Part shown: piece by piece, positions 13,531 to 25,876 of the stretch
How the letters are laid out: every line of letters begins with the position of its first letter
Position numbering within the stretch: the first letter of the stretch is position 1
Assembly: GCF_043290135.1 (NCBI RefSeq)
Contig: NC_134710.1
Span: 285,265,276-285,329,275, forward strand
From: Rhipicephalus microplus
Taxonomy: Eukaryota; Arthropoda; Arachnida; Ixodida; Ixodidae
Direction of reading: 5' to 3'
DNA: 64,000 nucleotides
Translations under genes and position numbers: made by a program
Notes under the pieces: model-generated
The model's database searches: none
Told to the model about the DNA's origin: nothing
What the model saw: only the letters and a program-made list of their open reading frames with translations

Positions 13531-13831
13531 CTATCTGGTGATGTAGTCGATGATGGGGTGATAGGAGTAGTTTATCTTCTTCGCCACGTCTCTGGTCGTA
13601 GATGGCTCAGTGGTGGTGACGACTTGGAAGCGCTTGCCGTACGGCCTCTGGCGCACGGGCTCCACGAGCAGCACGTCACCACGTGGTGCCGCGGTCGGCC
13701 CGTGGGCCAGCCGCACGTCCGCCGAGCCCTGCGACGCCTGGCCAACGTGCGGGTGCCGCTCTCGCGCCGGTTCGTGGTACCTGCGTGACAGCGGCTCAAT
13801 CTGCCTGAGCACGACGAACGTCGTGCCTCCG
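13531..13831 (-). CDS. Spatzle-like gene, last coding exon
   Basis: About 99 residues ending NYSYHPIIDYITR and a TAG at 13531-13533. GC-rich against AT-rich surroundings. Two acceptors keep the frame after exon 6: one before 13831 (GAAGAAGCAG, preceded by a CTAAC branch-like motif) and one before 13804 (CGTCGTGCTCAG). They differ by 27 bases, nine residues. The longer form reads SGGTTFVVLRQIEPL and the shorter RQIEPL. The chain is Arg/Pro/Val-rich without cysteines and no domain is recognised. It is assigned to this gene by strand, phase, the stop, and the gene-like composition. Confidence 0.65.
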
Positions 13832-16800
13832 CTGCTTCTTCGGGGTTGAAGGTCGGTGTTAGAAGAAGAGCAGAGCGTGCCAAGAGAGAAGAGAAGACAG
13901 GAGACCAGTCAATCAGGTCAGTGAGGAGTTACTGGAAACTGGCTGAACTAAAGAAAGGGTCGGAAACATTGTGCTAAGTTGTATTAGTGGTTAGAATTTT
14001 CAGCGTGACCCTTCCACACGAGCAATCGACGTTGTTGCGGTGGTGAACGACGTATATCCTGAAACGTCTCGGAGCTAAGAAAAATATTGTGCTTTCGTCA
14101 TGTGCAGAGTGACAAAAGGGCTAGCCTTTTTGTGAGTTCTTTTCGAAGCGCAACGAAGAAAACAATCAGCTGTCGTATTTGTCTTTTCCAGTATTCTTTC
14201 AGTGTGCTGCAGAAAGATCTTTCTGGTGGAGTCAAAGGTCTGCAAGGCAAATCCTCGTTAGGTCTGCTTGCCATTTTTGCTAACAGGGTGGAAAATATGT
14301 CACTGGGTCCTGAAGAATAACAAAAAAAACTAAGGTGCTCTACGTAGGCACCAAACTCTTTCAACTGGCAGCTGTTCAATACAAGCTTAATAAGAATTGT
14401 TTGCTAATTGATGAAAAGATAAAGCTTAAAGATTCCAAGGAATCAAACTGTGGACATATACTAAGGCTTTAGTTTGTAAGACCTCCCCCTCTTTATTTTA
14501 TTCACCATTTATATTGCTAGGACAAAGTGCAACAATTCACGCTTGGACAGTGGAGTCAATCTTTTCGCAACTATGCTACTCATTTCAATTCACGAAAAGC
14601 ATTTTTTTTGTCATCTTAAAGTGTGCATCGTAGGTTGCAATGTGGTTCTACTTGCCCAGAGGTCACAGCTAAAAGGACTGATTAGTACACTTTGGTGGGT
14701 CTCGGTGACGTTCAAAAAGATGAGGGTGAAATTATTAGTCTTTGTTCAAAGTTGTCTGGTTACTTCATTTTACAAAGAGTTAAAATAAGGTAGATGGATT
14801 GAAATATGCAAAGGTGTAGGAAAAAAAGATACATAGTGATATTAGAAGTCGTCTTTGACAGTGCATTTTGTTAAATAGACAAAAAAGTTTAAATTGAAGA
14901 TTGTTGAGAGTGAGTTTTGAAATATGCGTGAAAAAAGAGCCTTTCAAAATGGAAGTAAATTTAAAAAACACGCTGCTAATATAAAAGTACAAGATGAACG
15001 TAATTTCAGTGAGTGTCCTCAAAGTCACATGCCATGCTACTTCTGACTGAAGTATAAGCATACACCTAATCTTTTGCGATGCGTGTCTCAACACTTGAAC
15101 TACCTTTTAAAGAACCTAATTGGTAATCTGCTGCAATGAAAATTACCTTGCATGCTGAAAACGCTACATTTACCTGGTTTTAAAGACAATTTCTAGCAGA
15201 GCAGGTGCTAATAATATTAAGTTTGTCGCACTAATACTGAAGCAGCAGAACATTACCTAAAAAATAAGCTATCGTGAGGCTCTAGTTGCATTAGGCAACG
15301 CTATCACGCAGTGTGGATGCTTGATAGAACAAATCTTGAAATAATCAACTTATATAAACCCATTTCTGGATCTTTATCAGCAACATATGCGAGAAGTGAT
15401 ATCCAAGTACTACCAATCATGATAAAATGAATTATCTCTCGCGCCCTACTTTTTTATTAGGAAATATTTTCATAATATAAAACACCATATCTCTTACAGC
15501 CCATTATTGCGCTCCTTCAAGAGACTTACTTAGTTTAGAAACATTCGAGTGCTTTTAAGAAAAATCTGAAGCGTTAAGATAACTGATTGGTAAAATATCT
15601 TAAATCTCCTGTAATGCGTGCCTAATTACGTGTAATGCGATATAACATTTTCGCATCACACGTAAAACCGTTTGTTGACAAATGCAAAGCACTCATGTGG
15701 TTCATCTAAACAGTTTGCCAAGTGACACGGGCAGCGTTTGACTGTTCTGCGGCTGCATGGCAGTCTTGGGCTCGTGACTTCAGAGAAATGCGTCGTTGTA
15801 TATAGTCGTAGTAACAGCTGCCTTTCATAGACAATATCGTTCCTCATAGACGCCGAATACTTGACAAAAGGGCCATTCTGCACATTCTTTGCCCCGAAAT
15901 ATTCTTTATAGAACATTATGAAATATTGAAACTAAAGTACTACTATAGACGAGTCACGTATATGTGGCACAAGATCCTGTGAATTGGCAGTATATAACCT
16001 AAACATTTTCTGCCTAGTAGAACTCAATGTTGGGCTATTTGGTACATGTCTGAAATAAATAGTCAACTTCGGGCCAAAATCACAACTACACAGAAGAAGA
16101 AAACACATAGACAGGACGAATAACGGCTGCACGATTTCAGAGGCGTATCAGTATGTAAAGTTTTGCAGGTACGTCACTCACAAATTCCACTGGATATAAG
16201 CACTTATTATATCCCTGGCACCAATCGTTTTGTGACACGTGTAAACTAGAAGTCGCCATTACGAAACTGCGCTGTAAGTGGCCGAAACTAAATTTTCACC
16301 AACCCAGGCCTGGTCAGGCTCTTTATTATTGTGCGCCTTCTGTGGCGAGCTAGAAACTATGGATCATTTTTTTTTACCCGTAGGCAATTTACTATAGCTC
16401 GTAGATCCTAGTTAGAAAGTCCTTTACGTGCTAATCGAATAATTTTATCCATGCCAATGATTCTGTCTTTTGGAGCCTTTATTTCTGAGTTTGCCAATGT
16501 GAAAGTTTGCGTGGTAATGCGGAATTACCAGAATGATACCTAAAGACTAACCAACTAATCTATATTACTATTATTCTTTGTTGACATACGCATAACTTTT
16601 CTTTTTTGAAGTTGAGTTTTGATCTAGGTTATTATCTTTTACTAATACAAAGGCATCATAGTAGTTATATTTCAGTGAGCATCAAAATTTCGTTCTAAAG
16701 TTCGTAAAGTTTTCATTTTATAACTTCTTCCACTCTAAAATTGAGTAAGATTCTATAAGACCACTGAATTATTGTCTAATTCCCTACAGTGCGTTTGAGC

Positions 16801-18219
16801 CACAGCAGAAGGTCAACAAGAACAAAAAAAAACAAGAAGGATCGCCCGTCCTGGCTACGTTTGCTGCTTCTGTGTGTTCATGGTTGGGATTTTAGCGCGA
16901 AGTTGGCTAATTTTCTGGCTAGCGTCCTTATCTCCTTTTATCGTCGGCTAAACTCTTGATCTGTGCAAGCCGAAATTGTTAGATTTTAGGAACTGATTAG
17001 GCTAAAAGTACATTAAAATCCGAAATAATATATTGCAGTTCGCATTGTCCCTTAGTACCGTCCTTACACAACGCGCTAAGAAGTATCTATAGAGAAGACT
17101 GGTTTGATGCGATGGCAATCTGCTCATGCATGCGGCTATTTTCTCATGTTTCGATGTGGTGGTAGATGCATAATGTTGTATTTAGGTAAGTCGACGGTGG
17201 GAATCTATGGCTTCTTCTCACGCTTATGGTGTATCTACAAAATTATGCTAGAGCTCATAAATATTGTGACGTTCAAGAGACCCTCTAATTTGTAATAGAA
17301 GGAATAGGGTATGGTTAATCAGACTATAAAGCAATGAACATCTTTGAATTATTCGCATCACAGGAGTACAAGGCCTGTGTTCACTAAAATCCCTTACGCG
17401 ACAATTATTCGTAAGAAAATGTTTCAACCAATGCTAATGCTGGCTGAAGCCGATTAGCAGAGGCCAAGGGGAAATATGACCTACAAACGAAACAATTTGT
17501 AGTTTTGGCTTTAGTGTCACCGTTAAACCATTTTCGCGCATCAGGAAAACGCGGTAATTGCTTCATTGAGTAAGCTAACAGCTCATATATCTACGCAGTT
17601 ACCTGTCACCATTCAATTTATTGCCGTGCACAATGAGCATGAGCACTTCTATCTAACAATATCGCGCTATTCATTTTGGGAGTTGGAGGGGGGGGGGGGG
17701 GGCATCGCGTGTGGTGCTTATGGTCGTATGGTTTTCTTGTTCTTGGTAAAGCGCATTCATTTGGTATCGGAGTCAACTACGCGCAACGTTTTTAATCTCA
17801 CGAAACACCGCAAAGAATGACCAATCGTACTGCTCACAGTGTTGATCTTAGAAGCTCGCAAGAAAGCGCCTTCCATGTAACAGCTAGAGTCTGTATAGGC
17901 TTACTGCGACGTCATTTCGGTTGGTTGATGCTTTTTTCGCATCATGCTTCGTACAAAGAGAGGTCATGGCAATGATAGGCGCTGGATCCCCTACATCGAT
18001 GAAGAGATTGTTTGTCTACGCCCGCTACGTGCAGCCGGCTCCTTTGTGATGCTTCCTCAGAGGTGTAAGCATAATGTCGACAGTAACGGCAGAGGGGAAG
18101 GCTTCGTAGTAAACCGCATGATTGGTCAAGACGTGTTATGAATGAAATTGAGTTCTGCACTGAGGGGTAAATGGTGTAAAAATTGACGTCCCAGTGATTG
18201 TCCATGGCGGCACCCTCAC
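13832..18219 (-). other. Intron 6 of the Spatzle-like gene
   Basis: 4.4 kb, strongly AT-rich, with no SINE or LINE recognised. A run of about 14 G lies near 17688-17702. Confidence 0.5.
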
Positions 18220-18623
18220 CTCGTAAAAAGAGCGTCCTCCTCAGACGCCTTAAATGGCTTCTGATAGTAGCGCGGCCTGGCGCCAGGTGGGAGGGCGTCA
18301 TCTGCTTCATAGTCGGTGGGCGTCTGTGGCTGTGGCGGAGGCCTCCTGATGCGGTTAGGCTGCACGTACTTGAAGGGCTCGTTCGCCACGGTGCTTTGCG
18401 ACCACCGAGGTGGCGCGGCGTTCAGCAACTGTGGCCTCTCTTCTCGTGTCTTGTGCGTGCTGCCGTAGTGGTGGACACCATAGCCGGGCGTCCTTGTCGG
18501 CTCGGTCCTCGTGTATGGCCTCTGGTATTCGTCCGCCTCGTTCCCCAGCTCGCGCACATTCTCGCCTTGCGACAACTGCTCGGCAAGCTGTGGGTACTGC
18601 CTCAGCTGCTGCAAGAGTCGAGC
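18220..18623 (-). CDS. Spatzle-like gene, coding exon 6 (C-terminal tail)
   Basis: 404 bases, acceptor CCCACGTTCTGCAG, donor GAG|GTGAGG, phases 0 and 2. About 134 residues: a Gln/Leu-rich helix-like start (ARLLQQLRQYPQLAEQL), then a polar, low-complexity chain rich in Arg, Pro, Tyr and Thr, ending EEDALFT. There are no cysteines and no domain I know. GC content and codon use resemble the knot exons and differ from the AT-rich introns around it. It sits 6.9 kb downstream of exon 5 with matching phase. It could in principle belong to another gene, but no start or stop lies nearby and the reading frame fits. Confidence 0.72.
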
Positions 18624-20309
18624 CTGCAGAACGTGGGCATGAGGAGGAATGCATTTACATACAGGTTGTAATTGCCTTCTAAACGCAGATTCATTTGTAA
18701 AGGACTTTAAAAAGAGAAAAGCGTGATTAAAATTAAGTAACCTATTTTTATTTTCTGTCATGCAGCCTTGTTCATATATCTGCACTTAGTTCGCAATTAG
18801 TGTAGAGGCTGTTGTTGAAGTCACTACATTTTCTTGTTGTTTTACTTCTGTTTTGCTTTGTTTTGTTTTCATTTACAATATGCACGATCTGTCTAGGAGA
18901 TTCCTGACCTCTGCAGAATTTCGTTACATACATTTGCGCATGTACCTTACATTGGCGGCCGAAATGTTCCGCCTTTAGTCTTGGCTGAAACATAAGTCTA
19001 TTACTACTACTACTGTTGATTACTAAAAGGTTACGGACCCTTAAGCTTACGCTGAGGAGAGCACAAGCGAAACCATAAGCTCTCACGAAACACTCTTACA
19101 TTTCGCTGCGATAGCGTCATAGTCTAAATGGCATTTCTTTTTACAAAAGTTATAGCGAACACACGATTTTTTTCTTTTTGTCCCAATCTGTATGTGCAGC
19201 GACCTTTATAACGTTCATTAGGTTACTTCAACGATCACAGTTGATTGCACAGTTCCTCCTTCGTCTCCCTGCCCCAGCTTTCTGCACGTTTTCTGGAATC
19301 AGACAATTTTTGAGATCGGCCCACCTTTGACAAAGTGACGATGTCATGCTAAGATCTCTTCAGATGACGTCATGTCTGTCAAAGTTAATGACGTAATGAT
19401 AATGTCAAACATTCTGGTGGTATATGGGGTCATGTGAACTTATTTTTATATAGAGTTCGTGATGTCAATTCTGCACGCCAGATTTTTCAACTCACCACTT
19501 ACATGTCCGACCTACGCCTTAATCAAAGCGCTCATTTTGCGACTGTGCGTATTGTAAAATGCTGTGGGGCTGTTTCCAAGACTGTTCGTTTCTTGACGTA
19601 CATATTTATCTGCTACAACAATTTTAGATGTAGATTATAAGAATGTCAAAAACTCTCAATCTCGCTTATCTTGCTTATTCAACACATTTACAGACGTACA
19701 ATCTGAAAAAAAAACACCTGTTAAAAGTATATATTAAAGAATCTGCTGCCGCATGAAGTATGTGCACTCCCCATACAGGTACCCATGTAATCGCTATCGA
19801 TTTCAAAATATATACTTTTGTTGGCACTCATTGCTTATAGAAGTCAGTGCCTCGTAGTGGTTATTCAGAAGTAATGCGCTCGTACTTTGAAGCTTTCGTT
19901 ATCCGAAGTCAAGACATTAAGGCTTGTAATTACGGTTACAGGCACCTATGGTGCATACCTTCAAAAGATTCTATCATGGTGACTGCAGTTTTGAAAGCAC
20001 GACTAGGAGACGTGAAACTCATTTCAATTTTTATTTTAAAGCATCCGCGCTGAATATTTGTGTCAGGGCTCGGACTCACGTGTTCGATTCACTCAGAGGA
20101 AACAGTGATCAACTTTTCTGTTATTAAAGGTAGCGCTCTACCAATCATTACATTATACATCGCGATTGACCTTGCATTGAATATCGCATTTGAGACTGCT
20201 TTTGTGGCACTTGTGCGACACTCGACACTTGGGGGTGTCGAGTGTCGTTTTCTGACTTGCTGTACTAACGAAGATTAAGGTGCTATAACTAATAATATAG
20301 TAGCTATGG
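18624..20309 (-). other. Intron 5 of the Spatzle-like gene, distal part
   Basis: AT-rich and unassigned except for clustered TGACGT(C/A) words at 19360-19400 and the hairpin at 20216-20247. Confidence 0.45.
20216..20247. repeat. 13-bp perfect hairpin
   Basis: The arms CGACACTCGACAC (20216-20228) and GTGTCGAGTGTCG (20235-20247) flank a six-base loop TTGGGG. This stem is much stronger than expected in AT-rich intron DNA. Confidence 0.85.
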
Positions 20310-20311
20310 TG

Positions 20312-20452
20312 GTCTAATATCCTAAAACCACAATATGACTACGACAGACGCCGTAGAAGAAGGCTCCGGCAATCGCGATGAGTCTGGGTTCTTTAACGTG
20401 CACCGACTTCTGAGTACACGGGCGTTAAGCATTTTCGTGTTCTTCGAAAATG
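20312..20452 (-). mobile_element. Ruka-like SINE fragment, diverged, minus
   Basis: Reverse of the SINE tail and body: 'cctaaaaccacaatatgac', 'gacgccgtag', 'gttctttaacgtgcacc', 'cacgggcgt'. The tRNA head is missing. It is placed head to head with the next copy. Confidence 0.65.
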
Positions 20453-20456
20453 GCCC

Positions 20457-20690
20457 CGCCGCCGTGGTCTAGTGGCTAAGCCACTCGGCTGCTGACCCAC
20501 AGGTCGCGAGTTCAAATCCCCACTGCGGGGCCGGACTTCCGATTGAGGCAAAAATGCTGTAGGCCCGTGTGCTCAGATTTGGGTGCATGTTAAAGAACCC
20601 CAGGTGGTCGAAATTTCCGGAGCCCTCCACTACGGCATCTCTCATAATCATATGGCGGTTTTGGGACGTTAAACCTCACATATCAATCAT
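20457..20690 (+). mobile_element. Ruka-like SINE, near full length, plus
   Basis: tRNA-like head with A box (TGGTCTAGTGGCTA), B box (GAGTTCAAATCC), body 'caggtggtcgaaatttccgg', and tail 'gttttgggacgttaaacctc' plus 'atcaatca'. The family spreads through LINE machinery. Confidence 0.9.
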
Positions 20691-22250
20691 TGTTAGAAAA
20701 TGGGCATGACTCCTGGTGACATATAACAATGTTTAGATCGGTTGTATCATGAACAACTGCGAATATTGGACGATTAGCTGCTAATGAAAGCCTGATTACT
20801 TCCCTCGGTCAGTGGAAAAAATTTTGAAATAGTGCAGACTACCTAACGGGTACGTGACCGCTTCAGGGACCTTAAGGTGAGGCAATTAGGAGGCTCTAAT
20901 GGAAAACCTCACTGTTCATCAAATGGTGCTTTCAAATATCGTCATCACTTTCTCTTACTCTAAGAGCGTGAAATTGCAAGAGCTGTTCCTAGCAGTAAGC
21001 ACTGCGTGTACAGCAATGTAGTGGTGGGCATAGTAATAATCATATATCTGAGGCCTGGTGGTAGATAGTACCTGCCTTTCATCTCGTCGTGGTCTGTCAT
21101 GTTTTCAATTACGATAGTTTTTCTTGGGGACCTTCGGCGCAAAAATTTTGGTCTGTCTGTCTTTATGTCTGTCTCTCTGTGCATTTGTCGGTTTGTCCGC
21201 CGTAACGAAACTCCAAACGGCACGAAACGATATCCCAAACGGCCAACACCATCCGCAACGCCATTCGCAGCGCCAACCATTATTGGTCAAGATTCAGCAT
21301 TCATGCTTGTGCGATTGTCGATTAAAAGCAATAATTGCGCATGTCTGAGGCACCATAAAAACACGTCAATACTCTCTATGTGTGGCTTTATACCAGAGAA
21401 CGTATACATAAGTATTTCCAAGGACCGTAGCGTCTATCACGCTGCGCTGACAATGTAACGCGATGCTCAAAAAGGCAACAGTTTCCAACGCTTCGCTAAG
21501 ACGACCTGGTGGTGGCACCTGCCCGCCGCTTTGCGTTCTACACCTTATCGCCTCCGAGACATGCGACCACACGTATTCCTTTGTTTTCGAAGTGCCAGAT
21601 AGCACTCATGTCTAACTTGCCTCGATGCGCTCTTTCGCCTTTGGTGCACAAATTGAGACTCTCTAACGCAGCGCCTCCAGAGTACAATTCACCAATTTTC
21701 TCGCACAGAATATCAAATAAACGTTTTGTTCACTCTCTCCTGACGCAATACTATCGTCTTTCGACAAACTTTGCAGTGAAACATGCACATACGGGCCCGG
21801 GTCAATTATTTTCTTCTTGGCTTGCCCTCTTCGTATACTCTCATTTTCTATGGTTTCTTATATAACGAGTAGACAGGAATTTCGTCCCATTTAGTGGCAG
21901 CTGACAGCCTCGTCATTCCTTTTTTTCTTCGATATATCACTCTCTCATGGATAAAAAAAGCCAGGCCTGCGCGGAAAACGCAGCTTAGTCACAGTGAAAG
22001 CTGGAAGAGCGGCCTTTCAGAACCTTTTCGAAACACTAATTGGGTAACACTTCAAAGAAATTTTTTGCCAATTGTCAATGCAGTGGCTGACGACTATGAG
22101 GAATCATGGCTGAAGTGGGTATGCGCCACAGTTGATAGGGAAACAAGAACAAGCTTTTGTGATAGGTTTGGGCATTGGACGGTCCACTCGTTACGCTATT
22201 TACATATTGCGACGACTGGTTGATCTTTCACTGTTTTGAAACGGTTTATA
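20691..22250. other. Intron DNA with an unclassified tick-like repeat
   Basis: At 21060-21300 there is 'ggtggtagatagtacctgcc' followed by a GTCTGTCTGTC-rich part, which resembles dispersed tick repeats I cannot name. The rest is unassigned. Confidence 0.3.
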
Positions 22251-23271
22251 AGTCATATTAACGCGATCGCTTTCCCGACATCAAGCCTGCCTAAGGCAAG
22301 TTTGACAACAAAGCACAATCAGACTAAAGAAAGGTGGTTTAGCCTTGCCACACTTATTTTTGAGGCAGGTTGCATCAAGGTTTCACTTTCTACGAGATCA
22401 ACATGATCCGTTTTTACGTACAATACTTCAAATCAGGCTAGCATCGGCATTGCCGAACTTTATTGTTACCTCGAATGATGAATTCCGCTATGGTGTCAGC
22501 ACCTTTCTTCGGGAAGTTGTTGCAGCTTTTCGATTTCTTAGTGCTAGATTTAGTTTGTAGTACTTATCTAATGTCACTCGGAAGAGTTTGTCGAGAGACT
22601 TGATTGAAACTGTTTTTCCTGTTTCTTGGTATCATTTTATGTATAGTGGAAGCCAAAGAAAGACATTTTGAAAAGAGTTAAAAAGATGATCGTACCAGCT
22701 GGAGTTAAAACGTTCTTTTATAAGCTGCACACAAATACGCTGCCGGTTAAAACGTGGCTAGAACAAAGAGGCGATTTTTTACTGTGGGGATCAAACTGCT
22801 TATTGTGCCGAAAGCCCGAGTCGGTAGAGCATGTTTTTATCGATTTCTGGCACGCATTTTTGTTCTGGGATGTTCTACAAAGAACACTTAAAAAAGATTT
22901 ACCTCTCACTTCACATGGAATTCGATTTTTAGCAGTAGAACCTGGCCTACTAATATATGATATGTTCTTTCTCCTTGGCTTACACAGCATATGGCTAATC
23001 CGCATGGCAGTTAGACATTGTGATTTAGACGCACGGCCAGTACGTATTTATTTTATTGAACATATGTGCAAGTTGCGAGAAGTTTTTGCAAAACTTTGCT
23101 ACATTGATGAACTGCTAAATGTTATGGGTGAATTATGTCATTTGAAACTATTTTAAGTATCTGTGGCAAATGGCTCATCTGCCTTGAAGCCATGAAATGG
23201 AGCTAGAAGCTCAGTCCGAGTGTGTTTGCTGTAGTTTGAATGTCACATGCTGCAATAAAGAAAAAAAAAAA
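22251..23271 (+). mobile_element. LINE 3' end (L1/Tx1-like) with zinc-binding domain and poly(A)
   Basis: From about 22336 the plus strand encodes KKGGLALPHLFLRQ, a post-RT motif of LINE polymerases. After a few breaks there is a 162-residue frame (22668-23156) with FFYKLHTNTLPVKTWL and CLLCRKPESVEHVF, typical of the zf-RVT domain. A 3' UTR follows, then AATAAA at 23254-23259 and an A run at 23261-23271. It is 5'-truncated and carries no reverse transcriptase core. It sits in intron 5 of the Spatzle-like gene in the opposite direction. Confidence 0.72.
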
Positions 23272-23497
23272 CGGTGTAGCTCGATGGTAACATAATGGGC
23301 TGGTAACCAGCGGACCCGTGTTCGAGCCCCGCTGCCTCATTGTTGCTAGGTTTTCTTTTTCTAATTTTGCATGATGTGGTTACGGACACCGGTGGCAGTG
23401 GCGGCGGTGGACAAATGCGCGTGACCAGACTTGTGATCTCATAACAGCTTTTGCTGTAAAACGAAGATGAATAAATATTAATATTATTATTATTAAT
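23272..23497 (+). mobile_element. tRNA-headed SINE of a second family
   Basis: It begins GGTGTAGCTCGATGGTAA (A box) with B box GTTCGAGCC at 23320-23328. Next comes a body with 'ggacaccggtggcagtggcgg' and 'aacagcttttgctgtaaaac', and a (TTA/ATT)n tail to about 23497. It starts directly after the LINE poly(A), which suggests insertion at that A run. The cloverleaf is imperfect, so this is not a working tRNA gene. Confidence 0.65.
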
Positions 23498-25524
23498 CAA
23501 TGAATAATTTATTTAACGTACCCTGGAACAACCATGAGTTATTAGTGCAGGCACACGCAAAAATAAAACAACATATTTTAACAACAACAACAACAACACT
23601 CTTTTTTAACAACAACACATATTTCAACAACAGACACTCTTTAGAAAAAATAAAAACACTGAAAACACACAGAAAAAGAGAAATCAGCGCAAATTGGGAA
23701 GAATAAAAAGATCAGACGAGAATCATCGAATCGGAGTGAAAAATAAAGGGGAATATACACAACTATGTAGAAAGCTTCTTGAATGACGGAAAAGGGAAGA
23801 ATCTGCACATGCTGAAAAATTATTATAAGGCATTACAGAGCTGAGATAAAAACAATGATAGTAAACTGTGAAAAACGTCAAGATCTTGAAAGTTACATTA
23901 TGTAGATTTTGTATTCTGTGAACAGTAGAGGGTTGCAATAAGTTGTGGAATGGTCCAATCTTTCCGGTTAACTTACGTGGAATTCGAAAATATACACCAC
24001 TGAGAAGTAAAGGGCAGGATATCATAAAATATATGATAATTAAAGTGAATAAACAATTCGTGCTAAGTAATGAAAAAAAGTACAGGTTGTATTAACACAC
24101 CACTACCATTAACATTCAAAACATCGTTTCTTTACCGCTTTTTCGTTTTTGTTTTTTTAGTCCATAATAGCTGGGACACCATGTAGAGCGCATAACCTGT
24201 GAGTTCTCCATGGAATTGTCGAAAGTGTGATGTTTTCAATCAACGCCTCCACAAGAGGATCGACATGTGTGGATACAGCTTCTGTTGATGCATCTTCTAC
24301 GCATATGGTTGTCACACGCCGTGCTCTCATCGTGCAGCAAAGGTATGACACTCAGACCTCTAGCGCCGAGCTTCTTACGGCGGAGGTAAATGCCGAAGTT
24401 AATGTAGGACGTATAGACATCGTCAGCGGCGTTGGTGTTCTACTTGTGGACATTTTGCTTTCAACTTCCTAGTAACAACAGCACTGAGCAGATGAACACC
24501 CGCGTGTAAAATCATCAAACACGCACTGAGAAAAACTGCATGGCTGCCGTGTTGTTTAAACTTGGGCTCATGACGTGTAGCAAGATACTTGACATTGTTG
24601 CGCAATGACGTTGTAAAGTTCACAATGTGAACAAATAAATGCCACAGCCATTGAGAATCTGAAGAGACACGATGGTCGTTTATGCAAGTGAGTTTGCGTG
24701 CTTCCAAAGGTGGAAAGAGGCGGTCGCTTTTTGTAGGTGCTATTATCCTCAGTACTCCACCTGTTTAATCTGGCAGATCACGTTATCTCACAAACGCGAG
24801 AAACCACTCAACCCGTCAGCTTACTTCAGTTCACGCTCTTCATCACGCCAGCGGCAACAATGCAGCTGCTGTAACCACCACTCAAACACACGTCGAAGCA
24901 CTCAGCAAGCACGCACCCAAACGAACGGAGCCCATAGCGATGGCTCCCGATTGGTTACAATATCAGAATTCTAGCTGAGATGAAAGCAACTTGTCAACAC
25001 GTGTTTTAGCTAGTTGGTTCATACTGTGAAAAATAGTAACAGCGGAAAGCAAAAAAAAAGAGGAAAACAGGAAAGGGCATCCTTTTGCTCTATGTGAAGA
25101 ATAAAGGTTCACTTTTAAACAGAACAGCCATTTGCGCAATTAAATTTCCGTCAATAAGGCACAACCGCATTACAACTCAATTATGCTTTAAAAATCGTTT
25201 TGCTCTCTACGCACGGTCACTGGCGTATCAATGGTACACATATCACATTTAATATTCATGAAGTAGGCCAAGCATTATGCTACCATGCATTGGTATTGCT
25301 TTTTCTGAGTATGCGGACACTGATAGGATCTGGCCCAAACACTCGCTATTTACAGTGCATTGGTAAATTTGCGTTAATCTTCCTTGTTGTTGATCAATAT
25401 TTCGTATTTCCTCCTTTTTTCATTAACGTTGCGGCCGTTGTAACAGACGCATACTTTGGCGCATCTAAGTGACGCTCTTTCCTGTCAGCCTTTGAACGAG
25501 ATGAGGGCATTTAAAGGTCGTCAC
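23498..25524. other. Intron 5 remainder
   Basis: A-rich, with an AACAAC repeat at about 23580-23635. No coding frame supported. Confidence 0.45.
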
Positions 25525-25876
25525 CTTGGTTTCCGGATCGAGGTCCTTTCCATTGCCCAATATTATCCACAGCGTGTTGTTCCCTCTCCCACCGCCATTG
25601 TCGGGCTCCTTGGCGGCTGCAAGGCTAGTCGCGCTGGTGTACGCGGTTCGGTCGTACTCGAACGGTGGCTGTTGGCGCACCGGTGTGACAGGCTCGTCAT
25701 GGCGTTGGAATGGGATGAAACCCTTCACGTGGCAGGAGCAGCTTGACGGTACGCGGAATATGTCGATGTGCAGCCCCTTGCCTTTCTCGAAGGTGAGCAG
25801 CCGCTGGTAGCTGTATACTTGGCTGCAGGAACTCTGGTATTTCTCCAGCACGTACGAGCATGGCCGATTCGGCCTC
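25525..25876 (-). CDS. Spatzle-like gene, coding exon 5 (second half of the cystine knot plus start of tail)
   Basis: 352 bases. The acceptor TTTTCCACCACAG precedes 25876; the split codon CT+G gives EKC-L-RPNRPC. About 117 residues. It completes the knot: PCSYV, SSCSQVYSYQRLL, then IDIFRVPSSCSCHV. The Gln-x-Tyr-x-Tyr after the fourth Cys and the C-x-C end are typical of Spatzle domains. The knot cysteines are at about residues 678, 715, 722, 733, 762 and 764 of the joined product. About 68 further residues follow in this exon, including PVTPVRQQPPFEYDR and a Gly/Asn-rich part. The donor is AAG|GTGACG, weaker than the others, but it is the only candidate I found in phase 0 with exon 6. Confidence 0.88.

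Noticed and set aside
18624..18785. Upstream continuation of the exon 6 frame
   Set aside because: It lies beyond a good acceptor, is AT-rich, and would break the phase 0 join with exon 5.
20457..20530. tRNA gene
   Set aside because: A and B boxes are present, but the cloverleaf is not kept and the SINE body follows directly; the same applies to 32560, 40970 and 23273.
21105..21290. Open frames across the GTCTGTCTGTC region
   Set aside because: Simple repeat with dispersed-repeat flanks, no domain.
25465..25524. Continuation of the exon 5 frame past the donor
   Set aside because: The GT donor at 25524 gives an exact phase match with exon 6; the remainder reads into intron.
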